Below, piece by piece: positions 1 through 5,788 of a stretch of DNA of 5,883 nucleotides; within the stretch, counting starts at the first letter, position 1, and every line of letters starts with the position of its first letter. The position numbers and the translations under genes are program-made. The DNA is from an uncultured Eubacteriales bacterium (GTDB taxonomy: Bacteria > Bacillota > Clostridia > Christensenellales > Aristaeellaceae). The stretch is taken from NCBI GenBank assembly GCA_902782795.1, contig CACZOT010000092.1:1-5883 (forward strand), in the 5' to 3' direction. The notes beneath the pieces are model-generated. The model was not told where the DNA came from, made no database searches, and was given only the letters and a program-made list of their open reading frames with translations.

Positions 1-15
1 CGGGCTCGTTTTTTT
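1..15. terminator. Possible half of a bidirectional terminator at the window edge
   Basis: The first eight bases (CGGGCTCG) are followed by seven T at 9-15. This looks like the 3' arm and U-tract of a + strand intrinsic terminator whose 5' arm would lie left of position 1. Read on the minus strand it is an A-tract followed by CGAGCCCG, the usual 5' half of a bidirectional terminator, which would also end the methyltransferase transcript. The matching arm is outside the window, so the call is speculative. No other terminator is seen between the methyltransferase stop and the edge. Confidence 0.3.
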
Positions 16-64
16 CGTCTCACTTCTTTTCACGCAGGACCCGTTCGTTCCTCGCGCCGTCTCT

Positions 65-736
65 CTAAACGGCTTTGTCCCGTTCTGTTTCCGCCGCTCC
101 GGGCTTTCCACCTGAATCCTGCCGCGCCAGCGTCAGGATGCCCGCGCAGCGGGAGACCTGCGTAAAGCGCAGGCCCGGGAACGCTTCCCGCAGTTCCTCC
201 GCGACGAAATAGATCTCCTCGTCGTCCCACGCCTCCCCCGCTTCCCGCCGGCATTGATCGAGCTGGGCGCGGTTCTCGAACGCGACGTCGCCGATCAGGA
301 TCCGCCCGTTTTCCGTCAGGCGATCCCACAGTTCCCGAAGAAACGCCACCTTCTGCCCGTCCGTCAGGTGATGCAGGGAATAGGTCGCCACGATGAAATC
401 ATAGCGCAGATGGCGCAGCTGCTCCGCCAAGCCCTTCGTGAAATCCCCCTGGTACAGGCGGGCTTCCGGCATTTTCCGGGAGGCCAGGGCGATCATTTTG
501 GGCGAGAAATCCTGCCCATAGATATGGCAGCCCCGCTCATACAGCTTCGCCGTGAGGGTGCCCGTCCCAAAGCCGATATCGAGCACGGTCGCCTTCGGTG
601 TCTGCATGATGGTCTGAAAAATGCCGCCCAGCACCTTCCTGTACCCGGCGAAGGGGTAGGAATCCTCTTCATCGGAAAGCCCGACCGCCTTGTCGTATCC
701 GTCGGCCCAGAGGTCGAAGCCCTCTTTGTCCAGCAT
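65..736 (-). CDS. Class I SAM-dependent methyltransferase, YrrT-like
   Basis: This 223-residue protein is a small cytosolic class I (Rossmann-fold) methyltransferase. Motif I is VLDIGFGTGTL at residues 51-61, with the Asp and the GxGxG loop that bind S-adenosylmethionine. Strand beta-2 ends in the acidic residue D76 (HIYGQDFS), which should hold the ribose hydroxyls. GDF at 97-99 and the post-I segment FIVATYSLHHL at 114-124 follow. The N-terminal F-x-x-WADGYDKAV pattern and overall arrangement recall Bacillus YrrT. The substrate cannot be read from the sequence. The ATG at 736 is preceded by GGGAGG (749-744) with a 7-nt spacer, which fixes the start. It lies 34 bp downstream of the histidine phosphatase and probably shares its transcript. 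The last ~18 residues are polar and look like a disordered tail. Family is well supported; function is not. Confidence 0.9.
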   Translation of the reverse strand: MLDKEGFDLWADGYDKAVGLSDEEDSYPFAGYRKVLGGIFQTIMQTPKATVLDIGFGTGTLTAKLYERGCHIYGQDFSPKMIALASRKMPEARLYQGDFTKGLAEQLRHLRYDFIVATYSLHHLTDGQKVAFLRELWDRLTENGRILIGDVAFENRAQLDQCRREAGEAWDDEEIYFVAEELREAFPGLRFTQVSRCAGILTLARQDSGGKPGAAETERDKAV

Positions 737-770
737 TTCTTATCCTCCCAAATCCAGTTTTTCCGCGCCG

Positions 771-1400
771 TCACTCCGCCCGGGCGGCGTCGCGCGGCAG
801 CTCGGGCGTGTAATTCCAGGCAAGGATGCGCCAGCCGCCGTCCTTGTATTCCAGCACGTTCACAGAGCAGTTGGACGTGCCCATCAGCGCGCCCTGCTTA
901 TAGGGCAGACCGGTCACGTACTGCAGGACGTTGCGCAGCGTGCCCGCGTGCGTCACCACCGCCACGTTGCGCTTGCCCTCCGCGGCGTCCGCCTCCAGCC
1001 TGCGCATGAACGACGAGACCCGCGCGAAGAAGTGCTCCGGCGTCTCGCCGCCGATCTCGCTGTAATCGAGCTCACGCCGCCACTGGAGATACTTCTCGCC
1101 ATACTCTTCCTCCATCTGGCTGAAGGGCTTGCACACGACGTTCGGGCCGTTGTTGTATTCGCGCATTTCCTCGGTGAGGACGAACCGGTTGCGCAGGCGC
1201 GGCAGCAGGAGCGCCGCCGTCTGCTGGGTGCGGACGAGGTCGCTGACGTAGACCGCGTCGAAATCGATATCCTCGAGCAGCCGCCCGCTGGCGCGAGCCT
1301 GCTCCTTTCCCTTGTCCGTGAGCTCCACGGAAGACCATCCGCTGTGGATCCGGTAGGCGTTGCCTTCGCTCTCCCCGTGGCGAACCATGTAGACCTTCAT
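771..1400 (-). CDS. Histidine phosphatase family protein (phosphoglycerate mutase-like)
   Basis: A 209-residue member of the branch-1 histidine phosphatase superfamily (GpmB/CobC-like). The catalytic RHG is at residues 7-9, with H8 as the predicted phosphohistidine. R57 in SDLVRTQQT, E81 in MREYNNG and H151 in VVTHAGTLR complete the expected catalytic pocket. Length is normal for the family. Substrates in this group range from phosphosugars to cobalamin intermediates and nucleotides, and no residue here decides between them; a true glycolytic mutase is less likely at this length and context. The frame stays open to 1508, but the start at 1400 is preferred because the protein then begins MKVYMVRHGE as is typical, with AGGAA (1414-1410) 9 nt upstream. 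The sequence just upstream (about 1415-1440) is locally AT-richer than its surroundings, but no convincing promoter boxes are visible. Confidence 0.9.
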   Translation of the reverse strand: MKVYMVRHGESEGNAYRIHSGWSSVELTDKGKEQARASGRLLEDIDFDAVYVSDLVRTQQTAALLLPRLRNRFVLTEEMREYNNGPNVVCKPFSQMEEEYGEKYLQWRRELDYSEIGGETPEHFFARVSSFMRRLEADAAEGKRNVAVVTHAGTLRNVLQYVTGLPYKQGALMGTSNCSVNVLEYKDGGWRILAWNYTPELPRDAARAE

Positions 1401-1593
1401 TGCGATGTGTTCCTTTCCATAATCGATAGATTCTTCTGTCCCCGGCCCGGCCGCGGGCGCGGGCTCCTTCTTTGGGTCTGCCCGCGCGCGGAGCCATTCG
1501 CGTGTCAATCGGTTTGCGGCCCGCGAGACCGTTTCCTCGGGTGCGCCTCAGAACAGTCTGCATTTGCTCGGCTCGTTTTTCGGCCCCGGAGAG
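1401..1593. other. Gene-free stretch upstream of the histidine phosphatase
   Basis: No ORF with a ribosome binding site or recognisable protein is present on either strand. On the minus strand 1408-1440 is the probable leader of the phosphatase gene, AT-richer than the rest. A TTGACA match on the minus strand at 1508-1503 has no acceptable -10 hexamer 16-18 nt downstream, so no promoter is called. A GGCTCG-T5 run at 1570-1580 resembles the one at the left edge of the window but lacks a nearby complementary arm. Confidence 0.6.
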
Positions 1594-1619
1594 CTCCGCG
1601 ACTTCGAGCGAGGGTGTCC

Positions 1620-1666
1620 GGCGCGTGGCGAGGGGTGGCCCGTCGGGCCGTCCCGAGCCGTGCGCC
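1620..1666 (+). repeat. Palindromic repeat element, copy 1
   Basis: A 47-nt imperfect palindrome. The outer arm GGCGCGTGGC (1620-1629) pairs with GCCGTGCGCC (1657-1666). The inner arm GGGGTGGCCC (1632-1641) pairs with GGGCCGTCCC (1645-1654) around the loop GTC. Each 10-bp arm contains two adjacent G·T wobbles, and the arms are separated by GA opposite GA (1630-1631 and 1655-1656), which can form tandem sheared G·A pairs. On the opposite strand the same positions are A·C and T·C mismatches, so the fold favours the + strand. It is related to elements at 1713, 5743 and 5835. Confidence 0.8.
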
Positions 1667-1712
1667 GCGGCGGGCCTTCCGCCGCCCTCTGGCGCTTCGG
1701 GCGAGCGCGTCT

Positions 1713-1758
1713 GGCGCGTGGCGAGGGGTGGCCCATCGGGCCGCCCGCGCCGTGCGCC
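1713..1758 (+). repeat. Palindromic repeat element, copy 2
   Basis: Second copy, 46 nt, beginning 46 nt after the end of copy 1. The outer arms are identical to copy 1 (1713-1722 with 1749-1758). The inner arm GGGGTGGCCC (1725-1734) faces GGGCCGCCC (1738-1746) around ATC. One T has been lost from the inner 3' arm and the second GA has become GC, so this is the most degraded of the four copies. Confidence 0.75.
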
Positions 1759-1763
1759 GCGGC

Positions 1764-1808
1764 GGGCCGCCGTCTCCCGCGCGCCAAAGGCGCGGGAGAC
1801 GGCGGCCC
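1764..1808. repeat. Long perfect hairpin just downstream of ybeY-cdd
   Basis: An 18-bp perfect stem pairs 1764-1781 with 1791-1808 around a 9-nt loop (1782-1790) that can form a few more pairs. On the minus strand it begins 19 nt after the ybeY-cdd stop codon, where a terminator or mRNA 3'-end structure would be expected. No U-tract follows it in that direction (the next bases are GC-rich), so it is not a standard intrinsic terminator. It overlaps the end of the second 93-bp unit and may be the variable hairpin module of that repeat. Confidence 0.75.
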
Positions 1809-1827
1809 GTGGGTTCACTTCTCCGTT

Positions 1828-2730
1828 TCAGACTTCGACGCCCAGATCGCCCGGCCCGAAGTATTCCGGGAGGAGGTCTCGCAAAAGCGCCTTCCTCCAG
1901 GGTTTTCCCGCGGTCCCGACGATGACCTCCATGCCCGGCGCGGCGAATTCGGCCAGCACCTGACGGCAGATGCCGCAGGGCCAGGCGTCCGCCGTGGAGC
2001 CGACGATGGCGATCTTCGTGAAGCGGCGCGCGCCCTGGGTCACGGCGGCGCAGACGGCGGCGCGTTCGGCGCAGATGGTGGCGCCGTAGGAGGAATTCTC
2101 GATGTTCACGCCGGTGAACACGCGGCCGTCCTCGCACAGAAGCGCGGCGCTGACGTGGAAATTCGAATAGGGGCAATAGGAGCGGTCCTGCATCGAGCAG
2201 GCGAGATCGTACAAGGCCTGGTCATCCATGAGCATTTCCTCCTCGCGCGGCGCGAGCAGGCGCAGCGCTTTTTCTTCCATGGCGCGCATGCAGGCGCGCT
2301 CCTCCTCGGTCTCGTGGTCGTAGCCCATGAGATGGAACATGGCGTGGGCGGTGAGATAGCACAGCTCCCGCTTGAGCGTATGGCCGTACTCCTCGGCCTG
2401 GGCGCGGGCGCGCGGCAGGGAAACGAGGATATCCCCCAGGCAGCTGGCGCCCATCTCCGGGTCGTACTCGCGGCGGACGCGGCGCTCGTTGTCGCGCGCC
2501 GTGCCCTGCGGGTAGGAGACGGTCGGGAAGCTGAGCACGTCCGTCGGGCGGTCCACGCCGCGCGTTTCGCGGTTGACAACGTGGATCTCCTCATCGCCGA
2601 TCAATTGCAGGCTGGCGTACACGGGCACGGTCAGGCCCTCCGCCTCCACGCAGGCGCGCGCCGTCGCCTCCAGGAGCGGCGCGAGACCCTCCGGCGCGTC
2701 GCCGCGCTCGGTCGAATATTCCAGGATCAT
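1828..2730 (-). CDS. ybeY-cdd: YbeY endoribonuclease–cytidine deaminase fusion
   Basis: A 300-residue protein joining two normally separate enzymes. Residues 1-165 are YbeY, the zinc endoribonuclease for 16S rRNA 3'-end maturation and ribosome quality control: TDVLSFP at 63-69, LGDILVS at 98-104, and zinc motif HAMFHLMGYDH at 129-139 (ligands H129, H133, H139). The usual Gly after the first His is Ala here. Residues 168-300 are a full-length cytidine deaminase converting cytidine/deoxycytidine to uridine/deoxyuridine: SYCPYSNFHV at 184-193, NIENSSYG at 209-216, CAE at 220-222 (zinc C220, catalytic E222) and PCGICRQ at 251-257 (zinc C252, C255). There is essentially no linker. The ATG at 2730 overlaps the pgpH stop as ATGA, with GGAGG (2745-2741) 10 nt upstream, implying translational coupling. 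In Bacillus dgkA sits between ybeY and cdd; here it is absent. An internal ribosome site may also yield free deaminase. A sequencing error removing a stop is the main alternative. Confidence 0.92.
   Translation of the reverse strand: MILEYSTERGDAPEGLAPLLEATARACVEAEGLTVPVYASLQLIGDEEIHVVNRETRGVDRPTDVLSFPTVSYPQGTARDNERRVRREYDPEMGASCLGDILVSLPRARAQAEEYGHTLKRELCYLTAHAMFHLMGYDHETEEERACMRAMEEKALRLLAPREEEMLMDDQALYDLACSMQDRSYCPYSNFHVSAALLCEDGRVFTGVNIENSSYGATICAERAAVCAAVTQGARRFTKIAIVGSTADAWPCGICRQVLAEFAAPGMEVIVGTAGKPWRKALLRDLLPEYFGPGDLGVEV
2227..2243 (-). promoter_or_regulatory. Internal ribosome binding site and start for free cytidine deaminase
   Basis: On the minus strand AGGAGG (2243-2238) lies 8 nt before the in-frame ATG at 2229-2227, which is Met168 of the fusion. 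Translation from it would give a 133-residue protein starting MDDQALYDLA, the length and N-terminal pattern of free-standing Bacillota cytidine deaminases. A second ATG at 2235 is only 2 nt from the AGGAGG and is a poor candidate. The site suggests that the deaminase was once a separate, closely spaced gene and may still be made alone as well as fused. The sequence match is clear; use in the cell is inference. Confidence 0.55.
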
Positions 2731-5312
2731 TCTCCTGTATCCTCCGTTTTCTCCGCCTCCGGAGCGCTCGCAGGCGCGGCCTGTTCCGCGGGAGACGGCT
2801 TTGGGACAGACGGGACCCCCGGCGCCGCTTCAGTCTTGACCTTGGGGACCGGTTTGACCGCTGGCGCGGGCTTCGACTCCCCCGCGGGCTTGGCCTCCGG
2901 GACGGGTTTCGCCTCCGTTTTGGGCTCCACGGCAGGCTCTGGCTCCGGAGCGGGTTTCGCCTCGGGCTTCGTTTCACCGGCAGGCTTCGCCTCGGGCGCA
3001 GGTTTCGACTCCCCCGCGGGCTTGCCCTCTGAGACGGGTTTCGCCTCCGTTTTGGGCTCCACGACAGGCTTTGGCTCTGGAGCGGGTTTCGCCTCGGGCT
3101 TCGGCTCCGCGGCCGGCTTGGCCTCCGGAGCGGGTTTCGGCGCGGGCTTGGCCGGGGCGGCGTTCTTTTGCTCCGGCGCGGGCGCCTCCTCCTTGACGGG
3201 CTTCATGAAGATGCGCATCGGGCCCTTGCTGTGGCGCGTCGGCGGCGGATCGGGGTAGGCGATGCGCTCGTGGTACACGCCCGTGAGCACGGTGACGAAC
3301 GCCTCGCGGATCTTGCCGATATCGGCGAAGGTGAGGCGGCACTCGTTGAGATCGCCATCCTGGATGCGCTGGTTGATGAGCCGGTCCACCATCTCGCCGA
3401 TGGACTGGGGATCGCGCTGCTGCAGCGTGCGGCTGGTGGCCTCCACGGGGTCGGCCAGCATGACGCAGGCCTCCTCGCGCGTCTTGGGCAGAGGCGCGTC
3501 GTAGGTGAAATCGGCCGGGTCGACGTTCTCTCCGTTCGCCTGCTTGAGAGCCTTGTCGTAGAAGAAGATCATGGTGCTGGAGCCGTGGTGCCGCTCGATG
3601 ATATTGCGCACGCTCTCGGGCACGCGCTCCTTGGCGGCCATCTGCACGCCGTCGTGCGGGTGGGCGAGGATGATGGCGGCGGACACGCGCGGATCGGTGC
3701 GGTCGTGCGGGTTGTCGCCGATCTGGTTTTCGCGGAAATAGAGGGGCCGCTTGAGTTTGCCGATATCGTGGTAATACGCGCCCACGCGCGCGAGCAGACC
3801 GTTGGCGCCGATGGCGTTGGCGGCGGCCTCGGCCAGGTTGGCCACCACGATGGAATGGTGGTAGGTGCCGGGCGCCTCGAGCATGAGGCGGCGCAGCAGC
3901 GGCTGGTTGGGGTTGCTCAGATCAAAGAGCTTGGCGGTGGTGGTGAGGTTGAAGACCGCCTCCAGGATCGGCGTCAGGCCGATAGTGAGGATGCCCGCCA
4001 GCACGCCCGAGCCGCCCGCCCAGAGCGAGGTGGCCAGAACGGAGGCAAAGTTTGCGTTGTTGGTCAGGCCGATGGCGATGGCGGTGACCATGCTCGCCGC
4101 GCCGCACAGAAGGCCCGAAAGGAGCACGCCCGTGCGCGAGGAATTGTGCGAGATCACGCCGATGCACAGCGCGCCTGAAACCGAGGTGGTGAGGATGGTG
4201 GTGAACACAGAGGCGGTGAAGATGCCGTTCGCGCCTGAGGCGATCAGCCCGGAGAAGACCGCCAGGACGATGCAGTTCATCAGCGCCAAGCGGGGCTTCA
4301 TCAGGTAGACCGTGAGCATGATGCCCATCACCGCGGGCATGAGATAGACGTTGAACTGCATCACCGCCCAGCAGACGAGCACCGTGATCACGAGGATGGT
4401 CATCAGCAGGGTGATGTGCCTCGGCGAGCGCAGAAGCTCCTTTTCGAACGTCCAGAGGTAGACGAGCAGGGTCGTCATCAGCAGGGCCACCAGCAGGAAC
4501 GCCCCGCCCAGGAGCGTGTAGTCGATGCCCTGCTCCTTGAGAAGACCCAGGCTGTTGAGCATCTCGATCTGCGCGCGCGTGACGATCTCACCGGCGCGGA
4601 CGATGTTCTGGCCCTTGATGTACATGACCGCCTCCACCTCTTCGCGCGCCTTCTGGCGGTTGAGCTCGGTGGTGTCCTCGTCGATGAGCATGTTGGCGCG
4701 CAGGTACGGGCGGATGATCTCCACCGCCGTACCCGCCATGGTGTTATCCCATCCGGCGGTGACGAGCTCCCGCTGGATGCCGTAGAGAGTGTCCGATTCC
4801 TGGCCCTCGGCGATGTTGAGGTTCAGGTGGTCCCGCACGCGAGCGATGGCCTGGTCGGCCAGCTTGCGCAGCGTCTCCTGCGTGGAGGCCAGCACGGAGT
4901 TGAGGCGCGCCTCGCTCAGGACGACAGGATCGATGAGGTCAGCCGCCTCCTGGCGCATCTCTTCGGTGATCTCGTCGGGCTCGCTGTCCTCGTCCACCGC
5001 GCCGAGCGTCACAAAGGTATTAAAGGCCGTCGCCACGCTGCTGAGGACCTCCGGCGCGACGGTGGAATCCTGCACGTAGGAGGGTTCCACCGCCTTGGCC
5101 GCAGCCTCGCGGCGTTGGTTCGTGGTGACGGTGTCCTCCACGTCCTTCGTGGCGGTGATCGTCACGGGGGAGACCTGCCCGACGCGGATATCGTAGCGGC
5201 TGGGCAGCGTCGCCAGGCCGATAATCACGGCCAACAGGCAGTAGGAAACGACGATGATCAGCGCCGAGACGATCGCCCCGGAGCCTCCCTTCGCCCTTTT
5301 CTCCTTCGACAT
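2727..5312 (-). CDS. pgpH: 7TM-HD cyclic-di-AMP phosphodiesterase, PgpH/YqfF family, with long C-terminal tail
   Basis: An 861-residue membrane protein. In order: TM helix (about 13-36); extracellular 7TMR-HDED-type domain (37-263) beginning RYDIRVGQVSP; seven hydrophobic segments (about 265-287, 299-320, 322-338, 342-358, 363-387, 395-416, 423-454); cytoplasmic HD domain (about 480-690). Metal-binding residues fit the family: H486 in GTYHHS, HDIGK at 515-519, H551/H553 in LAHPHDG, HH at 575-576, and D621 in MLADPVEA. Characterised members hydrolyse c-di-AMP to pApA, affecting osmotic, potassium and cell-wall homeostasis. Residues 689-861 are an extra Pro/Lys/Glu/Ala-rich tail; the Bacillus protein is about 710 residues. 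The frame is open to an ATG at 5378, but the start at 5312 is chosen: AAGGAG (5326-5321) lies 8 nt upstream and the protein begins MSKEKRAKGG, a charged stretch before TM1. It heads the coupled pgpH–ybeY-cdd unit; phoH, usual upstream, is not in the window. Confidence 0.93.
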   Translation of the reverse strand: MSKEKRAKGGSGAIVSALIIVVSYCLLAVIIGLATLPSRYDIRVGQVSPVTITATKDVEDTVTTNQRREAAAKAVEPSYVQDSTVAPEVLSSVATAFNTFVTLGAVDEDSEPDEITEEMRQEAADLIDPVVLSEARLNSVLASTQETLRKLADQAIARVRDHLNLNIAEGQESDTLYGIQRELVTAGWDNTMAGTAVEIIRPYLRANMLIDEDTTELNRQKAREEVEAVMYIKGQNIVRAGEIVTRAQIEMLNSLGLLKEQGIDYTLLGGAFLLVALLMTTLLVYLWTFEKELLRSPRHITLLMTILVITVLVCWAVMQFNVYLMPAVMGIMLTVYLMKPRLALMNCIVLAVFSGLIASGANGIFTASVFTTILTTSVSGALCIGVISHNSSRTGVLLSGLLCGAASMVTAIAIGLTNNANFASVLATSLWAGGSGVLAGILTIGLTPILEAVFNLTTTAKLFDLSNPNQPLLRRLMLEAPGTYHHSIVVANLAEAAANAIGANGLLARVGAYYHDIGKLKRPLYFRENQIGDNPHDRTDPRVSAAIILAHPHDGVQMAAKERVPESVRNIIERHHGSSTMIFFYDKALKQANGENVDPADFTYDAPLPKTREEACVMLADPVEATSRTLQQRDPQSIGEMVDRLINQRIQDGDLNECRLTFADIGKIREAFVTVLTGVYHERIAYPDPPPTRHSKGPMRIFMKPVKEEAPAPEQKNAAPAKPAPKPAPEAKPAAEPKPEAKPAPEPKPVVEPKTEAKPVSEGKPAGESKPAPEAKPAGETKPEAKPAPEPEPAVEPKTEAKPVPEAKPAGESKPAPAVKPVPKVKTEAAPGVPSVPKPSPAEQAAPASAPEAEKTEDTGE
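2844..3107 (-). repeat. 132-bp (44-residue) tandem duplication inside the pgpH tail
   Basis: Two copies, 2976-3107 (residues 736-779) and 2844-2975 (residues 780-823), match at 35 of 44 residues, including the shared block VEPKTEAKPV. Each is itself built from short EAKPA / E-x-KPAPE units. The DNA copies are also clearly similar at an offset of 132 bp, so this is a recent in-frame duplication and not only biased composition. The region should be disordered, highly charged and cytoplasmic. Confidence 0.85.
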
Positions 5313-5332
5313 TCGTTCCTCTCCTTCCCTGC

Positions 5333-5372
5333 GCGGCGCTGCGCGCGGGCTGAGCCCGCGCGCTTGCGCCGC
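5333..5372. repeat. Hairpin immediately upstream of the pgpH ribosome binding site
   Basis: A 10-bp perfect GC stem (GCGCGCGGGC 5341-5350 with GCCCGCGCGC 5354-5363) closes a TGA loop. It is extended past a small internal loop by 7 more pairs (5333-5339 with 5366-5372). On the minus strand it ends only a few bases before the pgpH Shine-Dalgarno, so it would sit in the mRNA leader. There is no U-tract after it. Confidence 0.7.
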
Positions 5373-5382
5373 CACCATGGCG

Positions 5383-5399
5383 AGAGGGCTCCGCCCTCT
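5383..5399. repeat. Short hairpin, 7-bp stem with 3-nt loop
   Basis: AGAGGGC (5383-5389) pairs perfectly with GCCCTCT (5393-5399) around TCC. It is one of three consecutive trinucleotide-loop hairpins upstream of pgpH. Confidence 0.6.
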
Positions 5400-5408
5400 G
5401 CACTCCCG

Positions 5409-5431
5409 CTCAAGGGCCTGAGGCCCTTGAG
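5409..5431. repeat. Perfect hairpin, 10-bp stem with 3-nt loop
   Basis: CTCAAGGGCC (5409-5418) pairs perfectly with GGCCCTTGAG (5422-5431) around TGA, the same loop as the hairpin at 5333. No U-tract follows on either strand, so it is not a standard terminator. Confidence 0.7.
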
Positions 5432-5519
5432 AATCTCTTATTCGGGGATTCCTTCTTTGCGACGCGTTTGCTTTCTTACGCTGAGTCTGCTCTTTCCACA
5501 GCTCGGCAAGGGGCTTTGC

Positions 5520-5535
5520 GCGGCCTGCGGGCCGC
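5520..5535. repeat. Short GC hairpin
   Basis: GCGGCC (5520-5525) pairs with GGCCGC (5530-5535) around TGCG. It is a minor member of the hairpin cluster upstream of pgpH. Confidence 0.45.
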
Positions 5536-5542
5536 CGCCTTG

Positions 5543-5582
5543 GCGCGAGAGCGCTTCGCCTTTCGGCTCGCCGCTCTCGCGC
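5543..5582 (-). repeat. Hairpin with 11-bp stem and GNRA-type apical loop on the minus strand
   Basis: GCGCGAGAGCG (5543-5553) pairs perfectly with CGCTCTCGCGC (5572-5582). Inside, GCC and GGC (5558-5560, 5565-5567) close a loop that reads GAAA on the minus strand, a GNRA tetraloop. Between the two helices is an internal loop with GA facing GA. These features fit an RNA fold in the minus-strand leader of pgpH better than a DNA-only palindrome. Confidence 0.6.
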
Positions 5583-5742
5583 TATAGCCCGCGCATGGAT
5601 CCTTCAGGATATCCCTTTCGTTTTCCGCACGCGAGACCGGATCTCTCTTCTTCTTTCCATACCCGGCGTTTGCTCAGAATAAGCTCAATCCTCCCAGGCC
5701 CTCTGCTTCGGGAGACGCACTCTCTCTCGCAGAGCCTCCCCC

Positions 5743-5788
5743 GGCGCGTGGCGAGAGGTGGCCTTCAGGCCGTCTCGAGCCGTGCGCC
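5743..5788 (+). repeat. Palindromic repeat element, copy 3
   Basis: A 46-nt copy. The outer arms are identical to copies 1 and 2 (5743-5752 with 5779-5788). The inner arm GAGGTGGCC (5755-5763) pairs with GGCCGTCTC (5768-5776) around TTCA. The GA/GA mismatch is kept. Relative to copies 1 and 4 a G-C pair in the inner stem is A-T here, a compensatory two-sided change. The stem may extend outward: CTCCCCC (5736-5742) can pair with GGGGGAG (5797-5803) across a bulge. Confidence 0.8.

Larger units (their letters stand above)
1594..1779. repeat. Imperfect tandem duplication, ~93-bp unit, two copies
   Basis: Unit 1 (1594-1686) and unit 2 (1687-1779) align at an offset of 93 bp, slipping to 92 after a single-base deletion near 1743-1749. 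The conserved block runs from CTTCG at 1602 and 1695, through the palindromic element, to an identical GCGGCGGGCC after each element (1667-1676 and 1759-1768). The leading 26 bases match at 18 positions. The stretch after the shared GCGGCGGGCC differs between copies: in copy 1 it forms a small hairpin (GCGGCGG at 1667-1673 with CCGCCGC at 1679-1685), in copy 2 a long one. This suggests a modular repeat with a fixed core and a variable hairpin. Confidence 0.75.

Noticed and set aside
1503..1508. TTGACA on the minus strand as a -35 box for the phosphatase
   Set aside because: There is no TATAAT-like hexamer at 16-18 nt; the sequence there is GC-rich.
1570..1580. GGCTCG-T5 as a + strand terminator
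   Set aside because: No complementary arm lies within hairpin distance and no + strand gene precedes it.
1594..1779. CRISPR array
   Set aside because: There are only two long, imperfect units with no unique spacers of regular length and no cas genes; it is a palindromic tandem repeat.
1548..1787. Small minus-strand ORF in the intergenic repeats (79 codons)
   Set aside because: It translates the palindromic repeats themselves, is Arg/Ala/Pro-rich and has no convincing start signal.
690..1925. 411-codon open frame on the + strand across the histidine phosphatase
   Set aside because: It is a mirror of the minus-strand gene and repeat region; the translation becomes Arg/Pro/Ala-rich in the repeats and shows no family signature.
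1564..3258. 564-codon open frame on the + strand across ybeY-cdd and the pgpH tail
   Set aside because: It is antisense to two well-recognised proteins, has low-complexity Gly/Ala/Arg-rich translation with no domain, and lacks a ribosome binding site. Such frames are expected opposite GC-rich genes.
3168..4178. 336-codon open frame on the + strand opposite pgpH
   Set aside because: It lies fully antisense to the HD and membrane domains of pgpH; His/Val/Gly-rich translation without motifs.
5310..5378. Upstream start for pgpH at 5378
   Set aside because: It would add 22 Arg/Ala-rich residues encoded by the hairpin at 5333-5372 and the Shine-Dalgarno itself; the start at 5312 has a strong, well-spaced AAGGAG.
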